A stretch of DNA of 64,000 nucleotides from Paraburkholderia oxyphila NBRC 105797 (GCF_000685075.1 NZ_BAYD01000056.1:1-64000), one strand, 5' to 3'. Positions 48,841 through 62,882 are shown, counted from the stretch's first letter. Notes: generated from the letters alone by a model not told the origin. Translations and numbers: made by a program.

Positions 48841-50931
48841 TCAGCCCTTTTGCAGCAACGCCTTCAGGCTCGCGAGGCGGTCCTTCGGCGACATCGGCGC
48901 TTCTTCGGGCGTCGGCGGCGGCGCATCGTCCAGTCCCATCTCGGGGATGAAGCGCGACGCCTCGCACACCACCGTCTCGCGCGCCCGCTTGCGCTTCTTG
49001 CACCAGTTCAGATGCAGACTGCGCTGCGCGCGCGTGATCGCCACATACATGAGTCGGCGCTCTTCCTCGATGCGCGCGTCGTCGATCACGTCGTCTTCCG
49101 AGCCGCCGCGGTGGGGCATGATCCCCTCTTCCACGCCGACCAGGAACACGTGCGGATACTCCAGCCCCTTCGACGCGTGCACGGTCGAAAGCCGCACCGC
49201 GTCCGGGTCTTCGTCCTTGCCTTCGAGCATCGACATCAGCGCGACGGTCTGGATCAGGCCCATCAGGTTCTTGCCGGTGTCGGCGAGGCCGTCAGCGTTG
49301 TCGTAGCCGGTGGCTTCGCTGTCCTCGCCGATTTCCTGCTCCGGCTTCGTGCCCTTGCGCTTGAGCCATTCGAGGAACTCCAGCACGTTCTGCCATTTCG
49401 ACTGCGCCTGGCGCTCGTCGAAAGCATCGTAGAGGTAGGCCTCGTAGTGGATCGCTTCCATGAGGTCATCGAGCACGACCGTTGCCGGGTCCTTGTGCGC
49501 ACGCTCGGCAAGCCGCTGCATGAAGTCGCAGAACACGCGCATCGGCTCGACCTGGCGCGCCGAGAGCCGCGCCTCGATGCCACCCATGTAGACCGCTTCG
49601 AACAGCGACACCTTCGCCTGCCCCGCGAACGAGCCGAGTGCTTCGAGCGTGGTGTTGCCCACCCCGCGGCGCGGCGTGGTGATCGCGCGGATGAACGCGG
49701 GATCGTCGTCGTGGTTGGCGATCAGGCGCAGGTACGCGCAGATGTCCTTGATCTCGGCCTTGTCGAAGAACGACTGGCCGCCTGAGAGCACATAGGGAAT
49801 GCGCTCGCGGCGCAGCACCTGCTCGAAGATGCGCGCCTGGAAGTTGCCGCGATAAAGAATCGCGTAGTCGCGGAACTGCGCGCGGCGCTCGAACTTGTGC
49901 GAGGAGAGGCGGAACACCACCGACTCGGCCTCGTGCTCTTCGTCGTTGCAGGGCGTGACGGTGATGGTGTCGCCCATGCCGTGCTCGGACCAGAGCTTCT
50001 TCTCGAAGAGTTTCGGATTGTTGGCGATGACGTTGTTCGCCGCCGTGAGGATGCGCACCGTCGAGCGGTAGTTCTGCTCGAGCTTGATCACATGCAGCTT
50101 TGGATAGTCCTTGCCGAGCTGCGCGAGATTCTCGATCGTGGCGCCGCGCCAGCCGTAGATGGCCTGGTCGTCGTCGCCCACGGCCGTGAACGCGGCGCGC
50201 GGGCCCGCCAGCAGCTTGAGCAGCTCGTACTGGCAGGTGTTGGTGTCCTGGTACTCGTCGATCAGCAGGTAGCGCAGCTTGTTCTGCCACCGCTCGCGCA
50301 CTTGCTCGTTCTTCGCGAAGAGCTCGGTCGGCAGGCGGATCAGGTCGTCGAAATCCACGGCCTGGTAGGCGTGCAGCGTCGCCACGTAGTTGCGGTAGAC
50401 GATCGCGGCCTGATGCTCGTCCTCGTTCGAAGCGGTTGCGAGCGCCTCTTCGGGCATCACGAGACCGTTCTTCCAGAGCGAGATGATCGACTGGATCTTG
50501 CGGATGAAGCCCTTGTCGGTCGAGCCCACCTGCTCCTGAATCATCGCGAAGCAGTCGTCGGAGTCCATGATCGAGAACTGGGGCTTGAGCCCCAGGTGCT
50601 CGGCCTCCTGGCGCAGGATCTGCACGCCCAGTGAGTGGAACGTGCAGACGGTGAGCTGGTTGGTCGGCACCTTGCGGCCTTCCTTGCCGGGCGTGGTGAG
50701 CGTCTTGCCTTCGAGCAGCTTGCCCACGCGCTCGCGCATTTCGGCGGCGGCCTTGTTGGTGAAGGTGACGGCCGCGATATGGCGCGGCTCGAAGCCTTTC
50801 GCTTCGATCAGGTGCGCGATCTTCTGCGTGATCACACGCGTCTTGCCGCTGCCCGCGCCGGCGAGCACGAGACAGGGACCGTCGAGATAGCGCACCGCTT
50901 CGCTTTGGGCGGGATTCAGGCCTGCGGACAT
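48841..50931 (-). CDS. rep: UvrD/Rep-family superfamily 1 DNA helicase
   Basis: This 696-residue helicase has Q motif LNPAQSEAV, Walker A LAGAGSGKT (about 24-31), motif Ia VTFTNKAAAEMRERV, Walker B LLIDEYQDTN, motif III GDDDQAIYGWRGA, motif IV EQNYRST, motif V VRLSTVHASKGLEY and motif VI RRLMYVAITRA. Length and the 2B-domain features fit Rep, which helps replication forks pass obstacles. I start at the ATG at 50931 (MSAGLNPAQSEAVRYLDGP). The 394 bases upstream (50932-51325) hold no gene. Confidence 0.93.
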   Translation of the reverse strand: MSAGLNPAQSEAVRYLDGPCLVLAGAGSGKTRVITQKIAHLIEAKGFEPRHIAAVTFTNKAAAEMRERVGKLLEGKTLTTPGKEGRKVPTNQLTVCTFHSLGVQILRQEAEHLGLKPQFSIMDSDDCFAMIQEQVGSTDKGFIRKIQSIISLWKNGLVMPEEALATASNEDEHQAAIVYRNYVATLHAYQAVDFDDLIRLPTELFAKNEQVRERWQNKLRYLLIDEYQDTNTCQYELLKLLAGPRAAFTAVGDDDQAIYGWRGATIENLAQLGKDYPKLHVIKLEQNYRSTVRILTAANNVIANNPKLFEKKLWSEHGMGDTITVTPCNDEEHEAESVVFRLSSHKFERRAQFRDYAILYRGNFQARIFEQVLRRERIPYVLSGGQSFFDKAEIKDICAYLRLIANHDDDPAFIRAITTPRRGVGNTTLEALGSFAGQAKVSLFEAVYMGGIEARLSARQVEPMRVFCDFMQRLAERAHKDPATVVLDDLMEAIHYEAYLYDAFDERQAQSKWQNVLEFLEWLKRKGTKPEQEIGEDSEATGYDNADGLADTGKNLMGLIQTVALMSMLEGKDEDPDAVRLSTVHASKGLEYPHVFLVGVEEGIMPHRGGSEDDVIDDARIEEERRLMYVAITRAQRSLHLNWCKKRKRARETVVCEASRFIPEMGLDDAPPPTPEEAPMSPKDRLASLKALLQKG

Positions 50932-51325
50932 CGTTGCTGGATTGGAAAATCGGGTGGTACGGCTGGGAAGCGTGCGGTTCTGATGACGCTGCGGCTTCGG
51001 GGGATGATCGACGAAGCGCGGCTGGCCGCACGGCGCGAGGCGCGCGTAACAACGCTGCGGCCTCTCACGCGAGAGCTGCGATGTTAACACGAGGCGGCTG
51101 CGCGCCGATGCGGCCCCGACGTCATCCACCGGCTCGCCCCACCAACACGGCACTCAATCAAGGCGGCCCCCCGCATCACGCCTGCGTCCACGCCATCTGT
51201 CCCCTGCCTCCGCCACGCCTGGCCCGTGCAACGCGCCAGCCACGCGTGCCACAATGGCGGGCTCCCGTCACCCGCGGCGACGGCTCGCGCCGCGCCGCCT
51301 CATTGCTGGAAAGAGGACGCGCTTC

Positions 51326-52375
51326 ATGACTGCACCGCTGCAAATCGGCCTGATGGGCTATGGCTTCGCCGGCCAGACCTTCCACGCACCCGTGATCGCC
51401 CATAGCGGCGCGGCCACGCTCGCCGCCATCGCGACGAGCCAGGCCGAGCGCGCACAGGCCGACTATCCCGATGCCGCGATCGTCCCCGACCTCGACGCCC
51501 TGCTCTCGCTCGACGCGATCGAATGCGTGGTGATCGCCACGCCCAACGACACGCACTACGCGCTCGCGCGCCGCACGCTGGAGCGCGGCAAGCATGTGCT
51601 CGTCGACAAGCCGGTCACGCTCACGGCCGAGGAAGCAAGCACGCTCGCCGCTATCGCGAAGCAGCGCGGCCTCGTGTTCGCCCCGTTCCACAACCGCCGC
51701 TGGGACGGCGATTTCCTCACCGTGCGCGATTTGCTCGCGAACGGTGAGCTCGGCCGCGTCACGCACTACGAATCGCATTTCGACCGCTTCCGCCCGCAGG
51801 TGCGCCAGCGCTGGCGCGAGGACGCGACGCGCGGCGGCGGCCTGCTCTATGACCTCGGGCCGCATCTGATCGACCAGACGCTCGCCCTCTTCGGCACGCC
51901 CGAGTCGGTCACGGCGTTCGTCCACACGCGCCGCGACCACGCCACCGCGCCCGACTACGTGCACCTCGTGCTGCGCTACCCGGGCCACGATGCCGTGCTG
52001 CATGCGAGCGCACTGGCCGCGTTTGCGCCGCGCTTCGTCATCCATGGCACGCGCGGCAGCTATCTGAAGAACGGGCTCGATACGCAGGAAGATCAGCTCA
52101 AGGCGGGGTTGCGCCCGGGCCAGCCCGGTTTCGGCGACGGCAACGAGCCGGGCCGTCTGCACATGCTGGCTGACGACGGCACGGAAACCGGGCTCGAAGT
52201 ACCCAACGCCGCCGGCAACTACGCGGATCTCTATCGCGCGCTCGCCGCCGCGATCTGCGATGGCGAGCCTTTCCCGGTGAGCCCGCAGGACGCCGTCGAC
52301 GTGATGAGGATCATCGAGATCGCCACGCAGAGCGCCGCCGAAGGCCGCACGATCGCGTTCACGCGCGCGGCTTGA
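51326..52375 (+). CDS. Gfo/Idh/MocA-family oxidoreductase
   Basis: This 349-residue NAD(P)-dependent enzyme has an N-terminal Rossmann fold (QIGLMGYGFAGQTFHAPVIA), the conserved DKPVTLTAEEA with the EKP-like Lys, and a C-terminal alpha/beta domain with GGGLLYDLGPHLIDQ. The sequence is closest in style to YvaA/scyllo-inositol-type members, but the substrate is unknown. The ATG at 51326 has AGAGGA eight bases upstream. Confidence 0.9.
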   Translation: MTAPLQIGLMGYGFAGQTFHAPVIAHSGAATLAAIATSQAERAQADYPDAAIVPDLDALLSLDAIECVVIATPNDTHYALARRTLERGKHVLVDKPVTLTAEEASTLAAIAKQRGLVFAPFHNRRWDGDFLTVRDLLANGELGRVTHYESHFDRFRPQVRQRWREDATRGGGLLYDLGPHLIDQTLALFGTPESVTAFVHTRRDHATAPDYVHLVLRYPGHDAVLHASALAAFAPRFVIHGTRGSYLKNGLDTQEDQLKAGLRPGQPGFGDGNEPGRLHMLADDGTETGLEVPNAAGNYADLYRALAAAICDGEPFPVSPQDAVDVMRIIEIATQSAAEGRTIAFTRAA

Positions 52376-52619
52376 TAACGGGCCCGCGCGAAACCTCGCG
52401 TTGGCGCGGTCGCGGGCGCTTCGCCCTGCGTTTAGCGCCCGCGTGCCGGCACCCCATGCACCTTGCATTTTCCCGACGCAATTGAAAGGTGTGAACAAAT
52501 CGTTACAAGTGCATGCCGCGCCGCGGTCATCGGGTAGCGCGCGCGGCACGTTTGCCGACATACAACGCAAAAAAACCGAGCAACAACGACTAAAAGCTGC
52601 GACCAAAAGGAGAGTCTGA

Positions 52620-52994
52620 ATGACCCGTTTGAACCGTGCCATCCGTTACGCCGCCGTCGGCGCGCTCGTCTCCACGCTCGCCGCATGCGTGGTCAACCCG
52701 CCCCCGCCGCCGCGTCCCGTGGTCGTGAACCCCGGCCCGAATCCGCATGAGGTGGCGGTGGACCGCCTGCATGAGATCGACGGCCGCATCGACAATCTGA
52801 GCCACCGCATCGACATGCGCGTGAATCAGGGCTACTACCCGCCGCCCCAGGGCGCCGCGCTGCATCACCGCCTCGACACGATCCGCGGCGAAGCGCACGA
52901 CATGGCGGCCCAGCACGGCGGCGGCCTCTCCGGCGACGAGCAGCACGTGTTGAACCAGGAGCTCGACACGGCGGCGCACGCCATCGGCGAGTAA
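52620..52994 (+). CDS. Small outer-membrane-type lipoprotein
   Basis: This 124-residue protein has a lipoprotein signal peptide ending in TLAACVVN (lipobox Cys). A Pro-rich stretch and a helical region (HEIDGRIDNLSHRIDMRVNQ) follow. AAGGAGAG precedes the ATG. It directly precedes the glycine riboswitch region but is unrelated. Function unknown. Confidence 0.8.
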   Translation: MTRLNRAIRYAAVGALVSTLAACVVNPPPPPRPVVVNPGPNPHEVAVDRLHEIDGRIDNLSHRIDMRVNQGYYPPPQGAALHHRLDTIRGEAHDMAAQHGGGLSGDEQHVLNQELDTAAHAIGE

Positions 52995-53071
52995 ATCGGC
53001 AACTGCGTCGGCAACCCCGCCCCCGATTTTTTCCGCATTGACACACCCGCCAAGCGTCGCGCACAATCGCT

Positions 53072-53367
53072 GCGCGCGCCGGGAGAGCGCGCCGTTTGTC
53101 GCACCCCGCCACCAGGCAGGTGCAACGCGCGGCGCCGCCGAAGGGGCAACCCACAAACTCTCAGGCAAAAGGACCGTGCGCGCCGGACCTCCGATTCGCC
53201 CGCTCGCGCTTGTGCGCCGCGTGTGACTTTCGAGTCCGAAACTCTGGAGAGCGGCAGTAGAACGGCTGGGCAAATATGCCCCGGACGTTCAGGCTGCCCA
53301 CCGAAGGGGCGCGCGCCATGCAGCAGCATCAAGCACGGCGCAATCTCTCAGGTATCGAGGACAGAGG
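53072..53367 (+). promoter_or_regulatory. Tandem glycine riboswitch
   Basis: Two glycine aptamers lie in series before gcvT. Aptamer 1 (about 53072-53184) contains GGGAGAG, CCGCCGAAGGGGCAACCC and AACTCTCAGGCAAAAGGACC. Aptamer 2 (about 53239-53367) contains TCTGGAGAG, CCACCGAAGGGGC and ATCTCTCAGGTATCGAGGAC. These are the conserved glycine-aptamer signatures. In known cases glycine binding turns on glycine cleavage genes. Confidence 0.95.
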
Positions 53368-53426
53368 GGCCATGCAAGAACCGACCCCAGGCATAGTGCC
53401 TGTGGCGTTTCCTGCATGGCCTTTTT
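53368..53426 (+). terminator. Riboswitch expression platform: intrinsic terminator
   Basis: GGCCATGCA (53368-53376) pairs with TGCATGGCC (53413-53421), followed by TTTTT; an inner AGGCA/TGCCT hairpin lies in between. It starts directly at the end of aptamer 2 and precedes gcvT by 38 bases, so glycine probably controls termination. Confidence 0.88.
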
Positions 53427-53463
53427 CGTTTTCGCGCGATTTATCGTGACCGCCTGAGGCCCC

Positions 53464-54582
53464 ATGACCGAACTCAAACGCACCCCGCTGAACGACTCGC
53501 ACCGCGCGCTCAATGCCCGCATGGTCGACTTCGGCGGCTGGGACATGCCCGTCAACTACGGCTCGCAGATCGACGAGCATCGCGCCGTGCGGACCGACGC
53601 CGGCATGTTCGACGTCTCGCACATGTGCGTGGTCGACTTCTCGGGCGCGAAGGCGCGCGAGTTCTTCTCCCGCGCGCTGGCCAACAACGTCGCCAAGCTC
53701 ACGACGCCGGGCAAGGCGCTCTACTCGTGCATGCTGAACCCCGAAGGCGGCGTGATCGACGACCTGATCGTCTATTACTTCGCCGACGACGCATTCCGCA
53801 CCGTGGTCAACGCGGGCACCGCCGAAAAAGACATCGCCTGGTTCGAGAAGCTCAACGCCGAAGGCGGCTTTGGCCTCACCATCACGCCGCGCCGCGATCT
53901 CGCGATCGTCGCCGTGCAGGGTCCGAACGCGCGCGAAAAGGTCTGGCAAGTCGCGCCCTCCTCGCGCAGCGCCACCGAACTCCTCAAGCCCTTTAACGCC
54001 GCGAAGATCGAAGCGTCGCCGTTCGGCGAGCTGATGGTCGCGCGCACGGGCTACACGGGCGAAGACGGCTTCGAAATCGTGCTGCCCGCCGCCGCCGTCT
54101 GCGAATTCTGGGACGCCCTGCAGCGCCAGGGCGTGAAGCCCTGCGGGCTCGGCGCGCGCGACACGCTGCGCCTCGAAGCGGGCATGAACCTCTACGGCCA
54201 GGACATGGACGACAACGTCTCGCCGCTCGACGCGGGCCTCGCCTGGACCGTCGACATGAAGGAGCCGCGCGAGTTCGTCGGCCGCCCCGTGCTCGAGGCG
54301 AACGGCTCGCGCATGGCCTTCGTCGGCCTGATCCTGCAGAAGGAAAACGGCAAGGCCGGCGGCGTGCTGCGCGCGCACCAGAAAGTGCTCACGCCGCACG
54401 GTGAGGGCGAAATCACGAGCGGCACGTTCTCGCCGACGATGCAGGAATCGATCGCCTTTGCGCGCGTGCCCCAGGGCGTGCAGCCGGGCGACGTCGTGCA
54501 GGTGCAGATCCGTGACAAGGCCCTGCCTGCAAGCGTGGTAAAACTGCCCTTCGTGCGCAACGGCAAGGTGCTCGTCGCCTGA
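53464..54582 (+). CDS. gcvT: Glycine cleavage system T protein (aminomethyltransferase)
   Basis: This 372-residue T protein transfers the methylene group from the H-protein aminomethyl arm to tetrahydrofolate, releasing ammonia. Characteristic parts are MVDFGGWDMPVNYGSQIDEH, GMFDVSHMCVVDF, ARTGYTGEDGFEIVLP, LGARDTLRLEAGMNLYGQDM and PTMQESIAFARVP. It is the first gene of gcvT-gcvH-gcvP under the glycine riboswitch. Confidence 0.97.
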   Translation: MTELKRTPLNDSHRALNARMVDFGGWDMPVNYGSQIDEHRAVRTDAGMFDVSHMCVVDFSGAKAREFFSRALANNVAKLTTPGKALYSCMLNPEGGVIDDLIVYYFADDAFRTVVNAGTAEKDIAWFEKLNAEGGFGLTITPRRDLAIVAVQGPNAREKVWQVAPSSRSATELLKPFNAAKIEASPFGELMVARTGYTGEDGFEIVLPAAAVCEFWDALQRQGVKPCGLGARDTLRLEAGMNLYGQDMDDNVSPLDAGLAWTVDMKEPREFVGRPVLEANGSRMAFVGLILQKENGKAGGVLRAHQKVLTPHGEGEITSGTFSPTMQESIAFARVPQGVQPGDVVQVQIRDKALPASVVKLPFVRNGKVLVA

Positions 54583-54651
54583 TCCTCGAGGATCCGAGCC
54601 GCGCACGCCCCCCTCTTTCAAGCCATAACGAACCACGCACTGGAGCAACCC

Positions 54652-55032
54652 ATGAGCATCCCGGCCGATCTGAAATATACCGAATCGCACGAATGGATCC
54701 GCACCGAAGCCGACGGCACGTTGACCATCGGCATCACGGACCACGCACAAGAAGCGCTCGGCGACATCGTCTTCCTCGAGCTGCCCGATGCGGGCCGCGC
54801 CGTCGCCGCCGGCGACGCCGTTGCCGTGATCGAGTCGGTCAAGGCCGCCTCGGACATCTACGCACCGGTCGCGGGCGAGATCGTCGAATCGAATTCGGCG
54901 CTCGTCGACACGCCGGACCAGGTGAACGGCGCACCGTATGAGTCGTGGCTCTTCAAGATCAAGCCGGCCGCCGACGCCAAGTTCGACGCGCTGATCGACG
55001 CCGCCGCCTACGAAAAGGCCATCGGCGTTTAA
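54652..55032 (+). CDS. gcvH: Glycine cleavage system H protein
   Basis: This 126-residue lipoyl carrier protein has the lipoylated Lys64 in VAVIESVKAASDIYAPVAGE. The start reads PADLKYTESHEWIRTE, typical of the family. It shuttles the aminomethyl intermediate between GcvP, GcvT and the L protein. It lies 69 bases after gcvT. Confidence 0.97.
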   Translation: MSIPADLKYTESHEWIRTEADGTLTIGITDHAQEALGDIVFLELPDAGRAVAAGDAVAVIESVKAASDIYAPVAGEIVESNSALVDTPDQVNGAPYESWLFKIKPAADAKFDALIDAAAYEKAIGV

Positions 55033-55110
55033 TACGCAGGCGAAATCGCCTTAACCAGACGGCGCGGCGGCACGTGCATTGCCCACGCCGCCGCGCCCGC
55101 AGGAAACCCT

Positions 55111-58074
<2,964 letters not shown>

Positions 58075-58110
58075 AACGCGCCCGATCGACCGGCCCAACC
58101 GGCCCGCACA

Positions 58111-58147
58111 GCCGCCGCGCGCTCCGCGAGGAGCCGCGGCGGCTTTT
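58111..58147 (+). terminator. Terminator of the gcvTHP operon
   Basis: GCCGCCGCG / CGCGGCGGC extends into GCTCC / GGAGC with a GCGA loop and a TTTT tail, 36 bases after the gcvP stop. Confidence 0.88.
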
Positions 58148-58229
58148 GCGCGCAGCACATTTGCCGCCGCAAACCCTCGCCAAACCGTTAACATCACACA
58201 CCTGTCAGCCTTGAATCAGGGAGTCGCGC

Positions 58230-59504
58230 ATGGCGCGGAAGGTGGGAACGGCCTTGGCTGGGCATGCCCCGGCGGCAACGCAGGCCAGGAAGGCCTCAGG
58301 TGCATTGGGTGCCTCAGTTGCATCAGGTGCCTCGAGTGCCTCGGGCCAGCACACGCGCGGCGGCGCACGCGTATTCGAAGCGGCGGCTGGGCCGAGGTCC
58401 GTTTCCGCGCGACGGCGCGGCAGCGCTCGTGCGCTCGCGACGGCCTGGCTCATCGGCATGAGCCTTGCGGGTCTGGGCACGGCGAATCTGGCCCATGCGG
58501 CCATGAACTTCTGCGCCGCGCCCGCCCTGCAGTCGAGCGAGCGCACCAATGCCGACCCGGGCGTGAAAGCGCTCGTGGCCGACGTGCAGGCGCACGTGAA
58601 CGACGTGCCGCATCCGCTTGCGAAGCTGCATACGGAAGGCACGCTCCCGCACGAGGGCATCTACGACCAGAGCGTGGAAGCCGAGAAAGAGCTCGACCTG
58701 ATGCGCAACGCGGCGCTCGCCTGGCGCGCCACGAGCGACGACCGCTATCTGAAGCTCGTCGACCGCTTTCTGCTCGCCTGGGTCACGACATATCAGCCGA
58801 GCTTCAACCCGATCGACGAAACGCGCTTCGAAGGGCTGATCCTCGCCTACGACATGACCGCGAGCGCGCTGCCCGTGAAGACGCGCAACGCCACGATGGT
58901 GTTCCTGAACAAGTTCGCGAACGGCTACATCAACGAGGTCGACGCGCAACCGCGTCCGCTCAAGGGCACGTTCGCGAACAACTGGCAGAGCCATCGGGTC
59001 AAACTGATAGCGATGACGGCGTTCACGCTCGACAACCGCAAGATGATTGCGGCGGCGCAGCGATTGTTCATCGAGCATATCGGCGACAACGTCGCGCCCG
59101 ACGGCTCGACGCTCGACTTCACCGAGCGCGATGCGCTGCACTACGTGACCTACGACCTGCAGCCGCTCGTGACGGCCGCGCTCGCCGCGCGCCGCCACAA
59201 CCGCAACTGGCTGCCCGAGCGGGCCGCCAATGGCGCCACGCTCGCGAGCGCGCTGAACTGGCTCACGCCCTATGCGATGGGCGAAAAAACGCACGAGGAG
59301 TTCGTGCATTCGAGCGTGCCGTTCGACGCCAAGCGCCGCGAAGCCGGGTTGCCCGGCTACAGCGGCGACTGGGACCCGAAGAACGCCGCCGAGCTGTATC
59401 ACCTGGCCGCCCGACTGGACGGCCGCTATACGCCGATCGCGCTGCGTCTCGCGCCCACGCCGCCCGCGTGGCTGGCCGTCTGTCTGCCGTTGGCGGCGCG
59501 CTGA
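58230..59504 (+). CDS. Alginate lyase family protein, exported
   Basis: This 424-residue protein has an Ala/Ser/Gly-rich N-terminal stretch of about 65 residues, then a signal-like segment (ALATAWLIGMSLAGLGTANL). An (alpha/alpha)-barrel of the alginate lyase (PL5-like) family follows, with NNWQSHRVKLIAMTAFTLDN in place of the usual NNHSYW-type catalytic site, and LDFTERDALHYVTYDLQPLV. The Asn and His are kept. The substrate may be another uronate polymer. GGGAG lies before the ATG at 58230, but a later start nearer the signal segment is possible. Confidence 0.82.
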   Translation: MARKVGTALAGHAPAATQARKASGALGASVASGASSASGQHTRGGARVFEAAAGPRSVSARRRGSARALATAWLIGMSLAGLGTANLAHAAMNFCAAPALQSSERTNADPGVKALVADVQAHVNDVPHPLAKLHTEGTLPHEGIYDQSVEAEKELDLMRNAALAWRATSDDRYLKLVDRFLLAWVTTYQPSFNPIDETRFEGLILAYDMTASALPVKTRNATMVFLNKFANGYINEVDAQPRPLKGTFANNWQSHRVKLIAMTAFTLDNRKMIAAAQRLFIEHIGDNVAPDGSTLDFTERDALHYVTYDLQPLVTAALAARRHNRNWLPERAANGATLASALNWLTPYAMGEKTHEEFVHSSVPFDAKRREAGLPGYSGDWDPKNAAELYHLAARLDGRYTPIALRLAPTPPAWLAVCLPLAAR

Positions 59505-59593
59505 AAAGCGCGTCGCGGGTGCGGCAGCGGAGCGGGAAGCACAGCGCGCGCGGCACCCACTGAAACCGACTAGACGAAGCAGGAGCAGTACCC

Positions 59594-60982
<1,389 letters not shown>

Positions 60983-61050
60983 TGTTCGGGCGCTGAGCGC
61001 GCATTGCTGAATGCGCGTCTCGCGCCGCGCGGGCGGTTCCGTTTGTGCTG

Positions 61051-61077
61051 CTTGTGTCGCTTGTGTCGCTTGTGTCG
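61051..61077. repeat. Three tandem copies of a 9-bp unit
   Basis: CTTGTGTCG is repeated three times in the gap between sdaA and the ThDP enzyme gene. It is a simple tandem repeat, possibly variable between strains. Confidence 0.75.
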
Positions 61078-61135
61078 CACTGATTTGACGTAAATCGGAC
61101 GTATTCACGTAACGAACGAAGGAGACTTGACCGTC

Positions 61136-62860
61136 ATGCATCAGCCGAACGATTCAGCCCGCGTTTCTGATTCCGCGACCGTCACCGGCGCGCGCCTCGT
61201 CGTGGACGCGCTCGTCGCCAACGGCGTCGAGCGCGTGTTCTGCGTGCCCGGCGAGAGCTATCTCGCCGTGCTCGATTCGCTCTCGGACGAGACCGCGCGC
61301 ATCGACACCATCGTGTGCCGCCATGAGGCGGCGGCGGCCAATATGGCGGAAGCGGTCGGCAAACTCACGGGCAAGCCCGGCATCGCGCTCGTGACGCGCG
61401 GACCGGGCGCGACTCACGCGGCGATCGGCGTGCACACGGCTTTTCAGGACTCCTCGCCGATGATCCTGCTGATCGGCCAGGTCGCGCGCGATCAGATGGA
61501 CCGCGAAGCGTTCCAGGAGATCGACTACCGGCGCATGTTCGGGCAGATGGCGAAGTGGGTCGCGCAGATCGACGACGCGCGCCGCGTGCCCGAGTATCTG
61601 AGCCACGCGTTCCATATCGCGACCTCGGGGCGCCCCGGCCCGGTCGTGCTCGCACTGCCCGAGGACATGCTGAGCGGCGCGATTCCCGCATCGGAGGCAC
61701 AGCACACGGCGCCCGCGGCGCAGCGCGTGCAGGCCTCGCCTTCGGCCGCGCAGATCGAGCAACTGCGCACGCTGCTCGCGAATGCGAAAAAGCCGTTCGT
61801 GATCGCGGGCGGCCACGGCTGGACGCGCGAGGCGTGCGCGGACCTGCAGCGCTTCATCGAGAACTGGCAATTGCCGGTGGGCCTCGCGTTCCGCTTCCAG
61901 GACACGCTCAGCAACGACCATCCGAACTATGCGGGCGACGTGGGCCTCGGCATCAATCCGGCGCTGGCCGCGCGCATCCGCGAAGCCGACGTGCTACTTG
62001 CGCTCGGCCCGCGTCTCGGTGAAGCCACGACGGGCGGCTACGCGCTGCTCGACATCCCGAAGACGAAGCAGACGCTCATCCACGTGCATCAAGGCGCGGA
62101 GGAGCTGGGCCGCGTCTATGCCGCCGATCTGCCGATCGTCTCGGGCCTGCCCGAGATCGCGGCGCAACTCGCGGCGCTGCCTGCGCCCGCCGCGCCCGCG
62201 TGGGCGGGCTCCGCGCAGGCCGCGCACGATGCGTATCTTTCGTGGCGCGAGCCGCGCCCGATGCCCGGCGACGTGCAACTGGGCGAAGTCATGCAGCAGT
62301 TGCGCGCGCGCCTGCCCGACGACGCGATCGTCACGAACGGCGCGGGCAATTACGCGACGTGGCTGCATCGCCACTTTGCGTACCGCAATTTCCGCTCGCA
62401 GCTCGCGCCCACCAGCGGCGCGATGGGCTACGGCGTGCCTGCCGCGATTGCGGCGAAGTCGATGTACCCGGAACGCGCCGTGGTCGCGCTCGCCGGCGAC
62501 GGCTGCTTCATGATGTCCGCGCCCGAACTGGCGACGGCGATGCAATACGGTCTCGCGGTCGTGTTCATCGTCGTGAACAACGGGCATTACGGCACGATCC
62601 GCATGCACCAGGAGCGCAACTATCCGGAGCGCGTGCACGGCACGCAACTGACGAACCCCGACTTCGCGGCGTTCGCGCAGTCGTTCGGCGCGCACGGCGA
62701 AGTCGTGACGGCAACGGCGCAATTCGCGCCGGCGCTCGAGCGCGCGCTCAATGCGGGCAAGCCGGCGCTGATCGAGATCCGCGTGACGAAGGAGGCGAGC
62801 ACACCCGCCGCCACGCTCGAGCAGGTTCGCGAGCAGGGCCGCAAGGCGCGCGGCCAGTGA
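61136..62860 (+). CDS. Thiamine-diphosphate enzyme of the acetolactate synthase family
   Basis: This 574-residue enzyme has the catalytic Glu in VCRHEAAAANMAEAVG, the PYR domain TRGPGATHAAIGVHTAFQDS, an FAD/nucleotide-fold middle domain and the ThDP-binding PP domain with GDGCFMMSAPEL and VVNNGHYGTIRMH. It is annotated in relatives as thiamine pyrophosphate-binding protein; acetolactate synthase, sulfoacetaldehyde or glyoxylate-type carboligase activity cannot be told apart here. There is no regulatory small-subunit gene next to it. The ATG at 61136 is preferred over an in-frame TTG at 61127 because of the AAGGAG spacing. Confidence 0.85.
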   Translation: MHQPNDSARVSDSATVTGARLVVDALVANGVERVFCVPGESYLAVLDSLSDETARIDTIVCRHEAAAANMAEAVGKLTGKPGIALVTRGPGATHAAIGVHTAFQDSSPMILLIGQVARDQMDREAFQEIDYRRMFGQMAKWVAQIDDARRVPEYLSHAFHIATSGRPGPVVLALPEDMLSGAIPASEAQHTAPAAQRVQASPSAAQIEQLRTLLANAKKPFVIAGGHGWTREACADLQRFIENWQLPVGLAFRFQDTLSNDHPNYAGDVGLGINPALAARIREADVLLALGPRLGEATTGGYALLDIPKTKQTLIHVHQGAEELGRVYAADLPIVSGLPEIAAQLAALPAPAAPAWAGSAQAAHDAYLSWREPRPMPGDVQLGEVMQQLRARLPDDAIVTNGAGNYATWLHRHFAYRNFRSQLAPTSGAMGYGVPAAIAAKSMYPERAVVALAGDGCFMMSAPELATAMQYGLAVVFIVVNNGHYGTIRMHQERNYPERVHGTQLTNPDFAAFAQSFGAHGEVVTATAQFAPALERALNAGKPALIEIRVTKEASTPAATLEQVREQGRKARGQ

Positions 62861-62882
62861 GTCACGAGTAGTCCTGATCAAG

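Noticed and set aside
61051..61077. CRISPR-like repeat array
   Set aside because: Direct 9-bp repeats without spacers and with no cas genes in the window; a simple tandem repeat.
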